From Cavia porcellus (lineage: Eukaryota; Chordata; Mammalia; Rodentia; Caviidae): a DNA stretch of 64,000 nucleotides. Numbering within the stretch: position 1 is the stretch's first letter; the number at the start of each line of letters is the position of its first letter. The notes beneath the pieces were generated by a model. That model worked only from the letters and a program-made list of their open reading frames with translations, had not been told where the DNA came from and did no database searches. The DNA lies in the NCBI RefSeq assembly GCF_034190915.1, contig NW_026947499.1:4773950-4837949 (forward strand), given 5' to 3'. The position numbers and the translations under genes are program-made. Positions 1 through 12,540 of this stretch are shown one piece after another.

Positions 1-575
1 CATTGTACCCCAGTCCCCTCTCAAGTGGGACCTGAAGCATCAGATGTCACCATGCCACTGAGGATGCCTTATTCCTTGTGTGTTGATTTTGAAGTGCTGG
101 TCTTTAGCAGCAGCAGGAGGAGGTCCTGATGATTGACAATGCTCACCTGACTGCTTCTCTCCTAATGCAGGCTTCTTCAGCCACCTGGGTGTCACCCAGT
201 TATACCCTGGGTCACTTCGTTTTTGTGATTAGAGAAATGTGGTCTCCCTCAGTGGCCTATTTGTTCATTTCCCGTGTTTTCATGCAAGCATCTGACCTAG
301 GAGCCTCCCCTAAGTCTCTACAATAATGCAACCATTAAACTCCTCCAGTGTAGTGGATCTCATGTTATCCCCCACTCATGACTACCACACTCTAAACAAA
401 TTTGTCACTTAGCAACAACTTAGACACGCCCACCTGCAGTGTTAGTTCTTCCTCTATCAACACGCCCTGCACCACACACTGCCATTTCCCCACCATGATC
501 CATTCCAGAAGAAACCAGTTCAGAGCAGTTGAATCCCACATACAAGAACTCAGACCCTCTGTAACACGGAAAGCA
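1..575. other. unassigned non-coding sequence
   Basis: I see no gene, clear repeat or RNA in this stretch. The short open frames have no recognisable composition or motif. Confidence 0.55.
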
Positions 576-960
576 GCCATGTGTGTCTGGGACTTTGCTC
601 TGCTGTTTTACATGTTCCTTCCTTCACCCCCAGCCTCCCTCTCAGGAATGTCTCCCTCCTGTTGGTCTGTCTGATGTCTCCTGAGCCAGTAGGCTCCTCA
701 TTCTTCCAGGAAGCTTTCTCTGAACGGGGAGCTCTGCTGTGTACCCTTTGCCCAAGCCCCACTGTACCCTCCTGTCAGTGTAAGGTCTGCATCTTTACAT
801 TTTCAGATTTTTTTTGCTGGTTTACTTGACACAGAAGCTCCTTAAGGAAAATGATTGGTTCTCATCGGTCCTTTATATTCCAAGTGAGCAACACAATCCC
901 TGGAACATAATAAATATTTGGAGCAAACTAAAAGGATTCATCAGATCCATTTTTGAAAGC
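576..960 (+). repeat. L2 LINE 3'-end remnant
   Basis: The order of short motifs follows the 3' end of mammalian L2 elements: a CT-rich stretch, a 'ccaggaagctttctctgaa'-like block, then 'agctccttaaggaaaatga' near 836, then 'tccctggaacataataaat' near 897. The match is from memory and diverged. The left edge is uncertain. Confidence 0.6.
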
Positions 961-1786
961 TCTTTCTACTCTGGTATTTTATTTTACCTGTTGAGTAAAT
1001 GGTCAAAGAAGGACCCATTATTCTTAATTCAAGAAGTGTGAAATATCAGGTGAGTGGGCTATGCTCCATATACACTGGAGTCAGTAAAACTCCATATTTG
1101 TTAGTCTTACTTAACATGTGAATGCATCCATCAGGCCTACCTGGGGAGCACCAGCCCTCCGCCAAGTTCAGGAAAGGTGCCCCTCAGAACAAACCAAGTC
1201 GATCTATTTCAGAATCTTCTAACTAACATTTCTGCCACCTCCACAGCAGCCTCTGGCTAAAGCAGAGAAATTTCTGGATTCTGTTGTCTGAGAAAATAGG
1301 CATTTTTATATCTGCCAGAGCAGGCTTTGGGGAAGGCTTGGGGAATCACACTGTGGATGACTCAGAGTATTTATCAATGGCTCTGCACATGGCTTCAGTG
1401 TCTGGGAATGTTAAAAGTTTACGTCCTCATAGACCGGGGTCTGGCTTCTGCCAACTGCCTCGTGCCTTGTAAGGGAAGCGATGGAGCTAGTGGATTCCAA
1501 GGTCCCCAACATCAGGTGAAGAGAAGCAGAAGAGTCCAGTGACTCTTGTTAGTCGGGAGCAAATCTGGGAAACACAGGACTCACTGATAAGCAGGAAACA
1601 TAGTTTCTCTGCCCCCTGCTCCCAGGTATTTGAGGTGTTGGACAGTGCACCCTACAGCTCCTTTGGAAGAGAAGTCATGTCTGTATAGGAAGTTCTTTTT
1701 CCCTCCCAGGGGCAGACTCTGGGGTCCAGGAATGTAAATTGCCCTCACCTGTCGGCAGTCTCTGGCTTCATGCACAGAAATGCTTC
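961..1786. other. unassigned non-coding sequence
   Basis: Ordinary mixed-composition sequence with no recognised gene or repeat. ORFs near 1284-1542 are short, overlap in two frames and show no conserved motif. Confidence 0.55.
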
Positions 1787-1972
1787 AGCTCGGTAAGGTG
1801 GTGCACATCTGTAATTGCAGAATTCTCAGAGTCTGAGGCAGGAGGATCATGAGTTCTAGACCAGCTCCAGCAGCTTAGTGACCTAACAAGACCCTGTGTT
1901 GAAGTAAAGTGGTCTGGGGATGTAGTTCAGGTTTGATCTACAGTAAATACATAAATAAATACATATCCTGGA
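1787..1972 (+). repeat. B1-like SINE with ID-like tail (rodent composite SINE)
   Basis: The sequence reads as a degraded 7SL-derived SINE: 'ggtggtgcacatctgtaatt', then 'gaggcaggaggatcatgagt', then 'aagaccctgtgttgaa'. It is followed by a truncated tRNA-derived piece ('tctggggatgtagttcag') and an A-rich tail. Joined B1 and ID halves are typical of squirrel-like rodents. That lineage statement is knowledge from memory; the motif order is visible directly. Confidence 0.8.
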
Positions 1973-2035
1973 AAGCCTAGGATATCAAGGTGTGGTATTA
2001 TGTTAATTATCTCAGGTACTGGAAATAGGAAGGAT

Positions 2036-3020
2036 GGTGTTGTAGTCAGGGGTGGCAAGGAGAACAATTACATACAGGACACAATTTACAAAATTATTTT
2101 ATGATGGTCATCCAATGTTAAATACAAGAAATCTTTGCCCAACACTAAAGACCTAAAAAAAACCCAGCCAAGCACCTGGCTCCCACAGCAATGCCGGGCA
2201 TGAGTCAGATGAAGACCTAGAGTTCATGACAATGCCTCCCAGGAGTCAAACTGGAGGTCTAGAGTCCACAACAGTGACCCATGCTACTCTGTTTTATGGA
2301 TCTGCAATGGGAAGACCCAAAGATCAACCATGGAAGTTACAAAGTCGAAGCTAGTGGGGTGAAGGATCTGTGCCGACAGGTTGAAGGTTCTGTACTGGAG
2401 CCAAGAAGCAATGCTCAAAATAAGGACCAGGGCTCCCTGAAAAGTACCACAGCCATCCTCAGTGACAACGAGGTCCCAAGCTCCTCTAATGAGAACAGTG
2501 TGGTTCATATCAGGAAGCCAGCTTCCCCTGGAGATTAAACAGCTTCCTCTCCGGAGCCAGGAAGTGATGCTTGGTTTAGGGAGCAGAGCACCCCCAAAGC
2601 AAACCACAGTCACTCTCAGTGACAAAGTCCCAAGCTTCTCTGATGGTAATAGTTTGGTTTCCTATCAGGAGAACCAGCATGACAAGTTCCTCCAGGAGAA
2701 CTAAGGACTCCAAACACCAGCACTTAGGAGAACTCACAACACAGTGCTCTTCCTCTCTAGGTCTCGCTTATATATTGGCGACTTTCCTCAGGTGGGCCGT
2801 CTACACTCAGCACCGTGCTGATTCAGTTTAGCTGGTGTTAAGCTGGCCGTCAATTTTTAGTCCCCAGCAGGTGGTGTGTGTGGACCTGGATTCCGTCAGC
2901 GTGTGCGGTGGGTCAAGTCTATGCCTGCTATTGGGCTTGTTTCGGCTCTGTCCCTGGATACCTTCTAATAAGCTCTTAGTGACAGTTGTTCCCCGCGTTG
3001 GGTGGGAGTCACCCTGACCC
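2036..3020 (+). repeat. probable old ERV LTR (solo)
   Basis: The stretch opens near 'tgttgtagtcaggggtggca'. It carries a TATA-like 'ttatatattgg' at about 2768 and an AATAAG-type signal near 2967, followed by 'agtgacagttgttccccgcg' resembling an R/U5 end. A 157-bp imperfect direct duplication lies in what would be U3: 'ctcagtgacaacgaggtccc' at 2458 and 'ctcagtgacaaagtccc' at 2615. No internal retroviral sequence adjoins it and I could not find a target duplication, so the boundaries are approximate. It could instead be a non-LTR repeat. Confidence 0.45.
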
Positions 3021-3989
3021 CGTCTTCACCTCCCAGAAGACAAATCAATTAAACTCCAGGGCTTCCTGGCCTGGCCCTGTCTCTGTTGCATCCTACAAGT
3101 CCCGTTTCATTTGCACCCTTGGAAAGGGCTCACCCAAATTTGTTTCTGCAGATGTTTGGTCATCCTATGTCAGAACACGATGAATTCTGCTGTCCAGCAG
3201 CCCCCCTCTTAAAGCCAGGTGCTGAGGGGCTGAATTTGCTCCAGATGCTCCTCCCAGAAGCCTCTGCTGCTGAGCTCCCCAGATTTATTCAGGTTTGAGG
3301 CCTTTCGGAGCTGTAAGGAGACTGACTTCTTCTTTAGACCCCAGCCCTGTATGAATCACACAGACGCACAGGCCCCGAAGTTACATGAGGTCCACGTGGA
3401 GAATTCCACAGTGCTGGGCCTGAACGCTGCACGTCCTCTGCTGGCCCTGTAGCCCACTGAGCAGATGTGAAAAACAGAAACTTCCTCTAGTGCACATGCA
3501 CTCACGCACAAGCCCATTCTGTTTTACCCCAGTGTTTACTCGGCTCCTGGAAAAGTGCTGGAACGTAGGAGTCCTGAAAGGCATGAGTCCTTCTGTGAAT
3601 AAAGCCCCAGAGATGCTAAGTGAAAAGGTTTACTTTGGTTTTATTTTTTCACCTTCTTAGACCTAACAATTCAGAATACACGGGGATTAATCTGGAGGGC
3701 AGTAAACACCCCAACCCCAGGGAAACATGGGGACATCCCTGTGTCTCTGTCACACACCTGCCAGGCATGTGTGAGCATCTCCACTACAGCCAGGTGATAC
3801 GCAGTCCTGCTGATGGAGTCTGGGGTTCCTTAGGGCTCACTGTCTTGGCTTCCGTTTTTACTATGATGACTCCTAGCTCGCTGTGAGATTTTCCAAAGTG
3901 GTTTTTTGGTCATTCACAGTACTGGAAGGTCGTAATGACACTCTTCCTCCTGGGTGAGTGGCTTTGTTGCTTTGTGGCAGCTACCTTGT
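3021..3989. other. unassigned non-coding sequence
   Basis: Mixed-composition sequence with no recognised gene or repeat. Confidence 0.55.
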
Positions 3990-5200
3990 TCTGCATTGAT
4001 GCCGGCCCGTGAATTCCTCCCTTGCTTATCTGGGGAACAGTCCGAAGCTCCCGGTGCAAGATCCAGTGAACAGGGCGGCTGAGGTCGCGCAGTCGCATGT
4101 TTACTGGTCTGCTTTCCCGCTGGATGGCGCTTGGCCAAGGCGTTCACTGAACTTTTGATCATGACTCATAAAAACATGAAAAGAGACTTCCAGCCCTGCT
4201 TCATAAGGAGTCACATAAGTCTGTTCCCAACAGGAGGAGGGGGCTGTTCTGAGGGAATTCACAGGGCGATGGTGGCAGAACTTGTCAGGAATTTAATATT
4301 AATAAACACTGGGCTTAAAATGGTATTTTACTTTATACGCAGTTTATACCCCCCCACACACGTGTGCAGGAGGCCATACACCCCTCTTTCCCACGGCTTC
4401 CTTCCCACCACCCCACACATACTCTTGAGCACCCCCATTCCCTGTGATCTCGCCTGCTCCTCGCTGAGCGCATGCGCACAGGCAACTGAGCTGGAAAATT
4501 CCAGCTCCACGCCATGCCCCGCCCACTGCCCCCCCCCATTGGGGCCAAATACAGGTTGTGAATGACACTTGGGGTACCAAGTGAGCCTCCAGGGGAGCGC
4601 TGGGAGAGCAACAATTCAATCTTTAAAAATTATTTATAAAATTTTCCTATTAGAATTCATTCTTCTAATCCGATCCTTCGTGGTGTGCATAAGTGGTTTT
4701 CAGCTTTTTGCCGCGAATCCTGACATTCACAGAGGTCAGGCGCACTTGGCGGAGCCCGGGACTTGGGGAATGGAAATGGGCCCCTTCGCCAGGCCCTCAC
4801 TTTATCTGGCTAGGTGAACACCCCTCGGGGCCCCCGGCCCGCCCTGGAGGGCACCCACCCCTTCCTGTACCCTCCTTAGAGCCACCCTGCAGTGGCGGGG
4901 TCACTTTAGGGCGCAGGTGGTCCCTGCACGCCTGGGCATGGTGTGTATGTCCCGTGTAACCATGCACCCAGGCCCACGATGAAGTTCAATTTATAAAATA
5001 GTCCCAGTGTGAGATGAACCACAATAGGACAATTATAAAATGAACTGTAATAATATTCCGTGGCTCAGTGTTCGGTGTATTGTGTCCTCCGCAGCCTTTT
5101 TGTAGGAAATGCCTCAAGACCACTTGGGCGTAAGAAAGTGGCCAGCATAGCTGCTGCCGTGCTTGGGACCATAAGTGGGGAACAGTGTATCGGCTGGTGC
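3990..5200. promoter_or_regulatory. CpG-enriched stretch with NRF1-type palindrome
   Basis: CpG dinucleotides are clearly denser here than in the surrounding DNA, for example 4040-4145 (gtcgcgcagtcgcatg and nearby) and 4690-4930. At 4468-4477 there is a perfect palindrome GCGCATGCGC, the core of the known NRF1 binding site. GC-box-like 'ccccgcccac' lies near 4517, and 'cccattgggg' (a CCAAT box in one orientation) near 4537. Such a cluster is typical of a TATA-less promoter or CpG-island shore. No first exon, splice donor or transcript can be demonstrated from sequence alone. Confidence 0.3.
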
Positions 5201-7615
5201 TCAGGGACCCTGGGGGACCCTGGCCCGGCTGGTTCTCAGAAAGGAGCTGGAAGGAAGGTCCTCTAGGTCACCATGTACGGAAGGGATTGTGATTTGTAAA
5301 GTGTCATTTGTTTTCCTCTGGGATTTTCCAGTTTGTGTCTCCAGACTTCGGCTCACGGCGAGGTGCTCACACTGCAGACAGTGAGACCGTGAAAGGGAAC
5401 ACAAGCGTCTTAGGGACGTCTTTAGTGACGCTGGATTCTGCAATGCAGAGAAGCAGCGCTGTCCAGATCGCCTGAGAAACCCTGTGCTCTGCAGAGTGGC
5501 TTCCGAGGAGATCGCTTCATGTGCTCACTGTCACCTCTTATCGGGTCTTTGATGTTTTACTAAACCTGGTCATACGTTAGTGGTTAGAAGTTTTTCTCAG
5601 GTGTTTGTCTCAAATTGGCCAAACAGCCCGCATTGTAAGCCTGGTGGGTTAACCCGACACTGCAAAACAGAAGCTTGCAGGGCTCAGCCCTGTTGGCAGG
5701 AGTCACGCTGTAAAAACCTCCACTATGAGTCAGGTGTGTGCACTGCAGTGCCCCCAACACTCGCCTCCCCATCAGGTCTCCAGACACCTCAGAACCGCAG
5801 CATCCTGGCCACTCGGTGGCCAAGCCTGCAACCTCACTGCATGGTCCACGTGTGTGTCCAAGCCCGTCTACTGCAAACACCTTGCATCTGGGAGCCACTC
5901 AACAGTGGTGCAGGCCTCCAGGGCTCTGAAGGAGACCAGGAGTCTGTGAGTTGTGGGCCTCAGCCAGGAAAATCTAAAGTGACAGGAGCTGCTCTCTGCG
6001 GTGAAGCTGTCACTTTCTATGAGGCTGACTCACGAGTACAAGCTGGGGGTACGAGTTCTCACCCCTCTGAGAGAACAACCTGCAACCTCATCTTCCATCA
6101 TTCTTCCCCCTTTTAAAAACACTGTCACACTTTTCTTTTAAAAACACTTAATCTATGGATTATAGTCACTTGGAAATAACTAGAACATACTGTGTTTAAA
6201 AACGAAGATTAAAAAACTGAAAGTACCCTCAGCCTACCTCCAAGAGTTCTAATAGTTTATATTTTGGTAACTTTTCCCAAATAGCCTCAGTCAATAGACT
6301 GACAAATAGATTTCCCCTCACTACAGTGGAGGCTTCAGTTTCCAGGCAAATTTAATGTCAAACAACACTTCCCACATGCAGGCATGGAAAACCGCAACCC
6401 AAATGTAACAGACGAGAGGAATGAGGTGGACGAGGCTCCTCTGATTCAGGTCCGGCAGGGTGTATGGGGTTGCTGCGTGGTATTCTCCTGACTTACCCCC
6501 TGGACCATCTCCTGGCCACTCTCGAGCTGAGCTCAGCTCCCTCCCAGCAGAAGCAGTGCCCCCCGCTGTGGTGCTTGTCTCTCCAACACAGCTTCACTAT
6601 CCCTGGATGATCTTCCCCATCCTCCTCCCATCTTCTAGGTTCGGCTCCTCCCATGAGGTCAGTGGTCCATCAGCCATGGAACCTCTCACTGCCTGAAGCC
6701 TGGCATTGCAGTGTTGGCTCCTCAGTGGAGGACTCTGAGGCCAACTACAGCCCTGGTGCCCATCGGAGGGGACTGCAAGCTGATCAGAGAGAAGCCAGGG
6801 CCAGGCGGGCTGCAGAGAGGGGGCTGCAGGAATGTATTTGCCAGGTGAGGATGCAAAGCACCATTTCTCCACAAAGAAAACTGCCTTTTAGAAGTTTGTC
6901 TTCTTCCTCCTCCCTCTCTCTCTCTTCCCTGGGGAAAGAGAATTGAATAAGCAGTTGACTGCAATTTATATCAGTGGCATTGGGAGCTTTAAATGCTTGT
7001 ATAATTTTTGTTTTAGTTTTAAGTGATACCTTTTAAACAAACCTGCCAGCCTATGAGGATGTGTGCACTTTGGCATCTCTATGCCCTTTTCTCTTTTGCC
7101 TTTGTTAAAAATGATTAAAATGAGAAATCTAAATATCTCCTAGAAGCCTAAAATTAGGGATAATTGGTTTTATTAGCTCAATGCCTACCAAAGTAGAAAA
7201 ATTTGTGAAATGCATATGGACAAATTATGAATTTTATACTTCAGTCTTGTGTAATTTTCCTACTAGGGATATGAATTACTGTAATTCTTTCTTCTGAAGA
7301 AAATGGAGATTTAATGTAAAATTTCCAAACAGAATGAAAAAGGGACAGAGGCAACATGTCAGCATTACATTAGAAAACCAGATGATACCGAATATATATG
7401 AAAACAGCTGTAATTGGCTGAACACCAGTGAGGACTTTCCTCCCATTGGCTTGTCTTACAATGATGTTGCACTTACCCATTGGCATCGATGGCATTTGTG
7501 GAAGTTGTTAAGACTATTAGGGAGTGGACTGAGTTTTGCCCAACTCCCCTCTCTGAGCCATGCCACATTCTGTGTGAGAATCTGCCATGAGTTTCATGTT
7601 TAAAGCAAGAAAATC
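5201..7615. other. unassigned non-coding sequence
   Basis: No recognised gene. The part from about 6120 to 7330 is AT-rich. The 178-codon frame at 5580-6116 has no recognisable domain and is overlapped by frames on both strands, so I treat it as chance. Confidence 0.5.
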
Positions 7616-8131
7616 ACTCCACCACCAACCCCCCACAACACAACCAGCAGCATCACCATCACCATCACTGCTACGTCTCCATAACCATAATCACCACTGA
7701 CAACAACAATAACATTATCAGTGCCATCACTACCACCGATCCCTTCACCACCACCACTAACAACAGCATCACCACCATCATCATCTCCACTGCACCACCA
7801 CCATCAACAGCACCATCAACACTACCACCAATATCATCATCACCACAAAAACCATCCACACCATCACCACCATCACCCTCTGCATTACAAACACTGTCTC
7901 TACCACTGTCACTAAAAATACCACCATTAATACCATTATCATCACCACTATCACCACCACCACCATTACCCCCATCATCACCAACATCACCATCCCTATC
8001 ACCACCATCACTATCACCATCACTGCTACCACTGTCACCATCACTGGCACCATCATAACCACCGTCACTACCAACACCACCAATAGCACTACCATGACCA
8101 CCACCACCATCACCAAAATCACCACCACTGT
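7616..8131 (+). repeat. imperfect CAC/CAT (CAY) trinucleotide tract
   Basis: About 500 bp consists almost wholly of CAC, CAT, ACC and ATC triplets with interruptions. The strand asymmetry is strong: the plus strand has hardly any G. Translation in any frame gives His/Pro/Ser/Thr-rich or Val/Met-rich low-complexity runs, which explains the open frames found here. It is a long, diverged simple-sequence tract. Confidence 0.9.
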
Positions 8132-8589
8132 TCCAGTCACCTTGTTTTCTTGCAGGCTTCTTCTATGAGACACTCCTGGGGGGCAGTTGTGCAGATTTTA
8201 CTTCCCATGGACTGAGGCAGGCGTGCTGCTTCTCAACACTTTATTTCCCTGGTTCCATGTCCAGTCTCTTCCTGTGCGCTCTAACTATGGTCACTGCTGA
8301 GTGGCCCCAGGTGTGTCCCCAGTCCTTCATTCCTAGTCAGGTCCTGAGCTAATGCTTGACACTCTTTTGTATCCCTCAAAGCTATAAATATCTATGCCAA
8401 TAATTACAGCACGGGAATTTCTATGCTATTCCTGTGACAAATGAATATTTTAATAGGGAATAGGGCTTCCTTGGCTTGTACCAGAAGGGGATCCATATGT
8501 ATAATACACTGGTTTATATATGTGTGCAAAAGTAAATAGGTACACACAGATGTCTATTATTTGCATACTCTGAGGCTATTACCCATTCA
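8132..8589. other. unassigned non-coding sequence
   Basis: Unique-looking sequence between the CAY tract and an old interspersed repeat. Nothing recognised. Confidence 0.5.
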
Positions 8590-9130
8590 CTTATTCATTC
8601 ATTCCATAAATATTTATCGTGCATGTCAGTTAACTTTTACTGCATAACAGACCACACCATTTGTAAACAAAAGGGATTTAAAAAGAACTATTAGTTTGCT
8701 CAGGATTCTATAACTGGGAATCTGATCATCCCTCAGCTGTGACGAGCTCATATATTTACAGTCCTCAGGGGTACTGTGGTCTTAATAGGTGTCTGTCGTT
8801 TGGTGCTGGCTCTCCCCAGCGGTGGCAGGGTGGCAGGACATGTGCTCTGTCATCCTGTAGGCCACGTGAGCCTGGGGAAGGGACAACATGCAGATGAAAG
8901 CCACAACAGATGGGCTGGATGATTTCAGCTTCTGTTCCTCACTCCCTCTTCATGGCACCCAGAGGCTGATCCTATGCAAAGTCAGCTTCACAGCACCTGT
9001 GACCTCTCTCAGGTGGGACTTCCAGCCCATGACACTGAAGAATTTGCTGAAAGCAGCCCAGGCAGGTGCATCCAGGTCCCAACAGAAGCCAATTCCAGAA
9101 GCTAAGTTTTCCCCAGAGCTTTGACGGGGT
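8590..9130 (+). repeat. old mammalian interspersed repeat, family not assigned
   Basis: It begins with 'ttattcattcattccataaa' and continues 'cttttactgcataacagacc', with later 'tttggtgctggctctcccca'. This order resembles a widespread, ancient mammalian repeat with a 'gctgcataacaaaccacc' opening. I recognise the pattern but not the family name with confidence. The 78-codon frame inside it is not credible as a gene. Confidence 0.4.
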
Positions 9131-9354
9131 CAGAAGCTGTCCTTCCTGAGGACTGGCCACGTGGAGGCCTGGGTTCTCAAAGAACCACTGAGGCACCTCA
9201 GACGGACTTTACCTGCGAGACTCGGGAGCCCCCTCTCTGTCTGAAGCTGAGCCGGTGAAGGGAACCTCAGAACCAAGCCTTGTATTCATGAGTTTGCAGG
9301 TGGAGCCCATGTCATGGCAAAGTGTTAATGAATGAAATGCTCACTGTATCACTG

Positions 9355-9370
9355 TTTTTTTTTTTTTTTT
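9355..9370 (+). repeat. T16 homopolymer
   Basis: A run of sixteen T. It could be the complement of a retroposon A-tail, but no body is recognised next to it. Confidence 0.85.
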
Positions 9371-9474
9371 AACCTAAACACTTACATGTTCTCAGCACAA
9401 ATAAATAGCAAGTAATAAGGTGATGGGTGTGATTTACTTTTTCTTACAAGTGTGTATAACAGTATTGCCTTGTA

Positions 9475-9494
9475 TACATACATATATATATGTG

Positions 9495-9543
<49 letters not shown>
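9475..9543 (+). repeat. (TA)n microsatellite
   Basis: Near-pure alternating TA with one GTGTATGTA interruption near 9491-9499. Length is likely polymorphic. Confidence 0.95.
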
Positions 9544-9545
<2 letters not shown>

Positions 9546-10689
9546 ACTGTTGGTGACAGTTTAAATAATTGAATAAAATTTCAAAAATTTCAAGTTCAGT
9601 TTTGCTGCTGAGCTTTGTCCCACTGTCAGGTCCCTTGGTGAGTGCTGCCCCTTCTGTCATAAGAGGACTCATTTCAGACTGGGCTGGAATTGGCCAGCAT
9701 CAGCCCCAGTGTGAACCACACAGGGGGGCCAGGGTATCAGCCTTCACCCTGCTTCCTCCTCAAACACCCCAGAGCCAGGGCAGAGTCCTGCACCTCTAAA
9801 CCTGCCCAGTAGGTGGGTTCTGCAAAGCATCACCACGAAGCAGAAGTCCTGAAAGAAGCTAATAATTGGGGTAGTGAAATAACTTATTACGGAAACATTT
9901 GCAAAAGTGAAAGGAGAGAACTATAAACAACTCACTGGGACCAAAGGTGCACGTTGGTGGGAGCACGAGGAAGTGGTGAATAAAACCTCATTTACCTAGC
10001 TTCAGATTTTGTTTGAGCTAGAATGATTCTGTGCTCATTTAAATGGTGCTAGCTTGCTCTGGGTAGCACCTCTTATTTTTAAAACCATTCTAAATTTAGA
10101 CACACTACTGTGAATAGTGGGGACAACAAGTTTGGTTTTGCATTGACAGTCAAAAGTGAAAGTGTTAGGGGCACATGGGGACTGGGACTGACTTTCATAA
10201 AGCTGCTCCACCAGACATGAACAGTCACTTTCCTGGTCACTTAAGAAAGCTGAGTGGATGGAGGATCCCAGAGAAACCTAACTCAGAACAGGGGCAGCTG
10301 CTGCTTTTGCTCTGTGCCACAGCTCTCTTCCTGATACCTTCCTCAGGGATTTTTTAGTTTGTATAAAAGCTTTCTCTATCCTGCAACTGAGTAGTACTCA
10401 ACTGGGTCCCTGAAGTGCAGTGTGTTTTAATTGGAGAATGAAGACTGATAACTACGTGGACATGTGTGAACTGACTGGGTGGTAAGTGGACCTTACACAT
10501 TTATGCTCTAGTAACCCTCTCTCAGCCCTCTTCTCCTGGATTGCCTTCAGGAAAGGCACCTCTAACCCTGTGAATCCCACATATTAACTGCAGCATGGAT
10601 CTAGCAATTGTGACTCAACTATCTAACAACAGAGTCATAGTTTCCCCATATTTATTAAACAAACTTTATCCACAATGATTCACTTTGTT
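9544..10689. other. unassigned non-coding sequence
   Basis: No gene or clear repeat recognised. Short frames only. Confidence 0.5.
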
Positions 10690-10870
10690 GAAAAATAAAT
10701 TAGTTTTTGTTTGCATTTCCTTAAGGACTAAAATGTGTTGAATATTTTTGCACATAAGTCCCTGTTACTCACTTGTATAGGGTCTTTGTAGAAATATCTA
10801 TTTGAGTCATTTGTATATTTTTATTTTTAAATCAAGTTGGTTGGTTGCTGAGTTTATAATTAATATATTG
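10690..10870 (-). repeat. L1 fragment (minus orientation)
   Basis: The plus strand reads 'gtttgcatttccttaaggac', then 'ttgaatatttttgcacataa', then 'atatctatttgagtcatttg' and 'aaatcaagttggttggttgc'. This block order is the reverse complement of part of mammalian L1 ORF2. It is diverged and truncated at both ends. Confidence 0.7.
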
Positions 10871-12540
10871 AAATGCTACACCAGAGAAGCCAGATTCAAA
10901 TATCATACATTATAAGACTTCATTTATTTGACACATTCAGAATAGGTACATCCACAGACACGTGGTGATCGCTGGGGCTAAGGAGAGCCCACACTGGAGG
11001 TCACCTGCTGAATCAGGGCACAGCCTCCTTGGAGCTATGCAAATACTCTGAAGCCAGATGCAGGTTACGGTTTTATAATACTGGAAGGTGTGAAAGGACA
11101 CTGAGTGGTATGTGCTAAGATGCTTGATGCCTGTATCCAATTTATGTCCTTAGCCTTGGGTAATCTGAGATTGATGAGATCAAATAATTCCAAAACTTTG
11201 CTTGAGATAGAATTTCTAAGAGTCTCAAATATTGATTTTTTTAGAAAAATAGTAATTTAATAATAATGTATTGGTTGCATTTTTTATGGACCAATATCAC
11301 TGTGCTTATCATAATGTTTATGGCAGAGATGTCTGGTTGTCCCCAGCATATTTTCTCCTTTTTGCTTTGTGTTTATTTTGAAATAGAACACTTATTATTG
11401 AACAAATGACTCAGATGCAGAACACATATTCCAGGATCTCTTGCAGCTAAGTAAGGTTGAATGACTGGGTTGTGGCAGCAGAATAATGCATCAGTGATCT
11501 GGAACATGCATTTCAAGGAGCATGTCAGGTCCTTGCTTGGTTCCCTTTCCAGGTGGCAGATAAGTGACATGCAAAGCCTCATTGTGGACCAGTCCTGAAA
11601 ACTCCCTAAAAATGGCTAAGCAACAAAATGGTAAGGGTATGAGTCCTTTATGGCTCGGATGGCAGTCAGGCTTACAGTCCAGACTTTCACTTAAAGAAAA
11701 GTGCATTTGTACCTAGTTTATGTCTATATCTTAATACAGCAGTAGTAAAAAGAAACAAATAGACAAATTCTGTTCCAGATTTCATGGAGCTTAAAGTGCA
11801 AGGAGAATAACTTCCTTCTATCGCATCATTTTATGAATCATCCTCCCATAAATTTCCCTAACACATCGTTATGTAACCTTCATGTCAGCTCTCTGACATA
11901 TCATTCCAACGTCACAAAGATAAAATAGGGCTTAGAGATGTCATGTTTCTCTCTAGGTGATACAGTAATAAGTAGACTCTGGATACAAATGCAAGGCCAT
12001 CTGCTCCCAATCGCATGTGGCCTTTCATTCATTCTTGCCAAGGTGGCAGTGCCAGGTGGTCTTGCACAACACCTCTACTTGGTCCCATGGAGCTCTGCTG
12101 AGGCATCTGTGGACAAACACACAGACAATCGAGGTCTACAGGTGATTATGATACTCTCCCATGAATAAGGAGAGGGGGTTACGTTCAGGCTGGCTATTTC
12201 TCTTCTCTGTGTTACTGTTTCCTTTCATGACATGGACTATGAGGAAAGAATTTCCCTGGAAATATAGATGCTGCTGGATTTACTATCCAGCTTGTGTCCT
12301 GATAAATCCATCATAAACTGGACATACCCTGAGATGAAAATGCACTGAGGCTACCTAACTCGCCAAACTTCAGAGCTGTGCAACAGCGTGGACTGTAAAT
12401 GTTGTTTGTTACCTTCATGATTGCCACGTGCCTGACTTCATTATTAAGGTCTAGACTGATGCAAAGTGCGTGAGATGGAGATTGTATAAAACTAGAAGTG
12501 TTTTTAGTATTGTTTTCCCCAAAATGTCTCTTTCAGTGTA
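10871..12540. other. unassigned non-coding sequence
   Basis: No gene recognised. A stretch around 11380-11700 ('ccaggatctcttgcagctaa', then 'tggtaagggtatgagtcc') may be an old interspersed repeat, but I cannot place it in a family. Confidence 0.45.

Noticed and set aside
7781..8173. 130-codon minus-strand frame rich in Val and Met, looking like a membrane protein
   Set aside because: It is the translation of the CAY simple-sequence tract. Hydrophobicity follows from GTG/ATG triplets, not from a gene.
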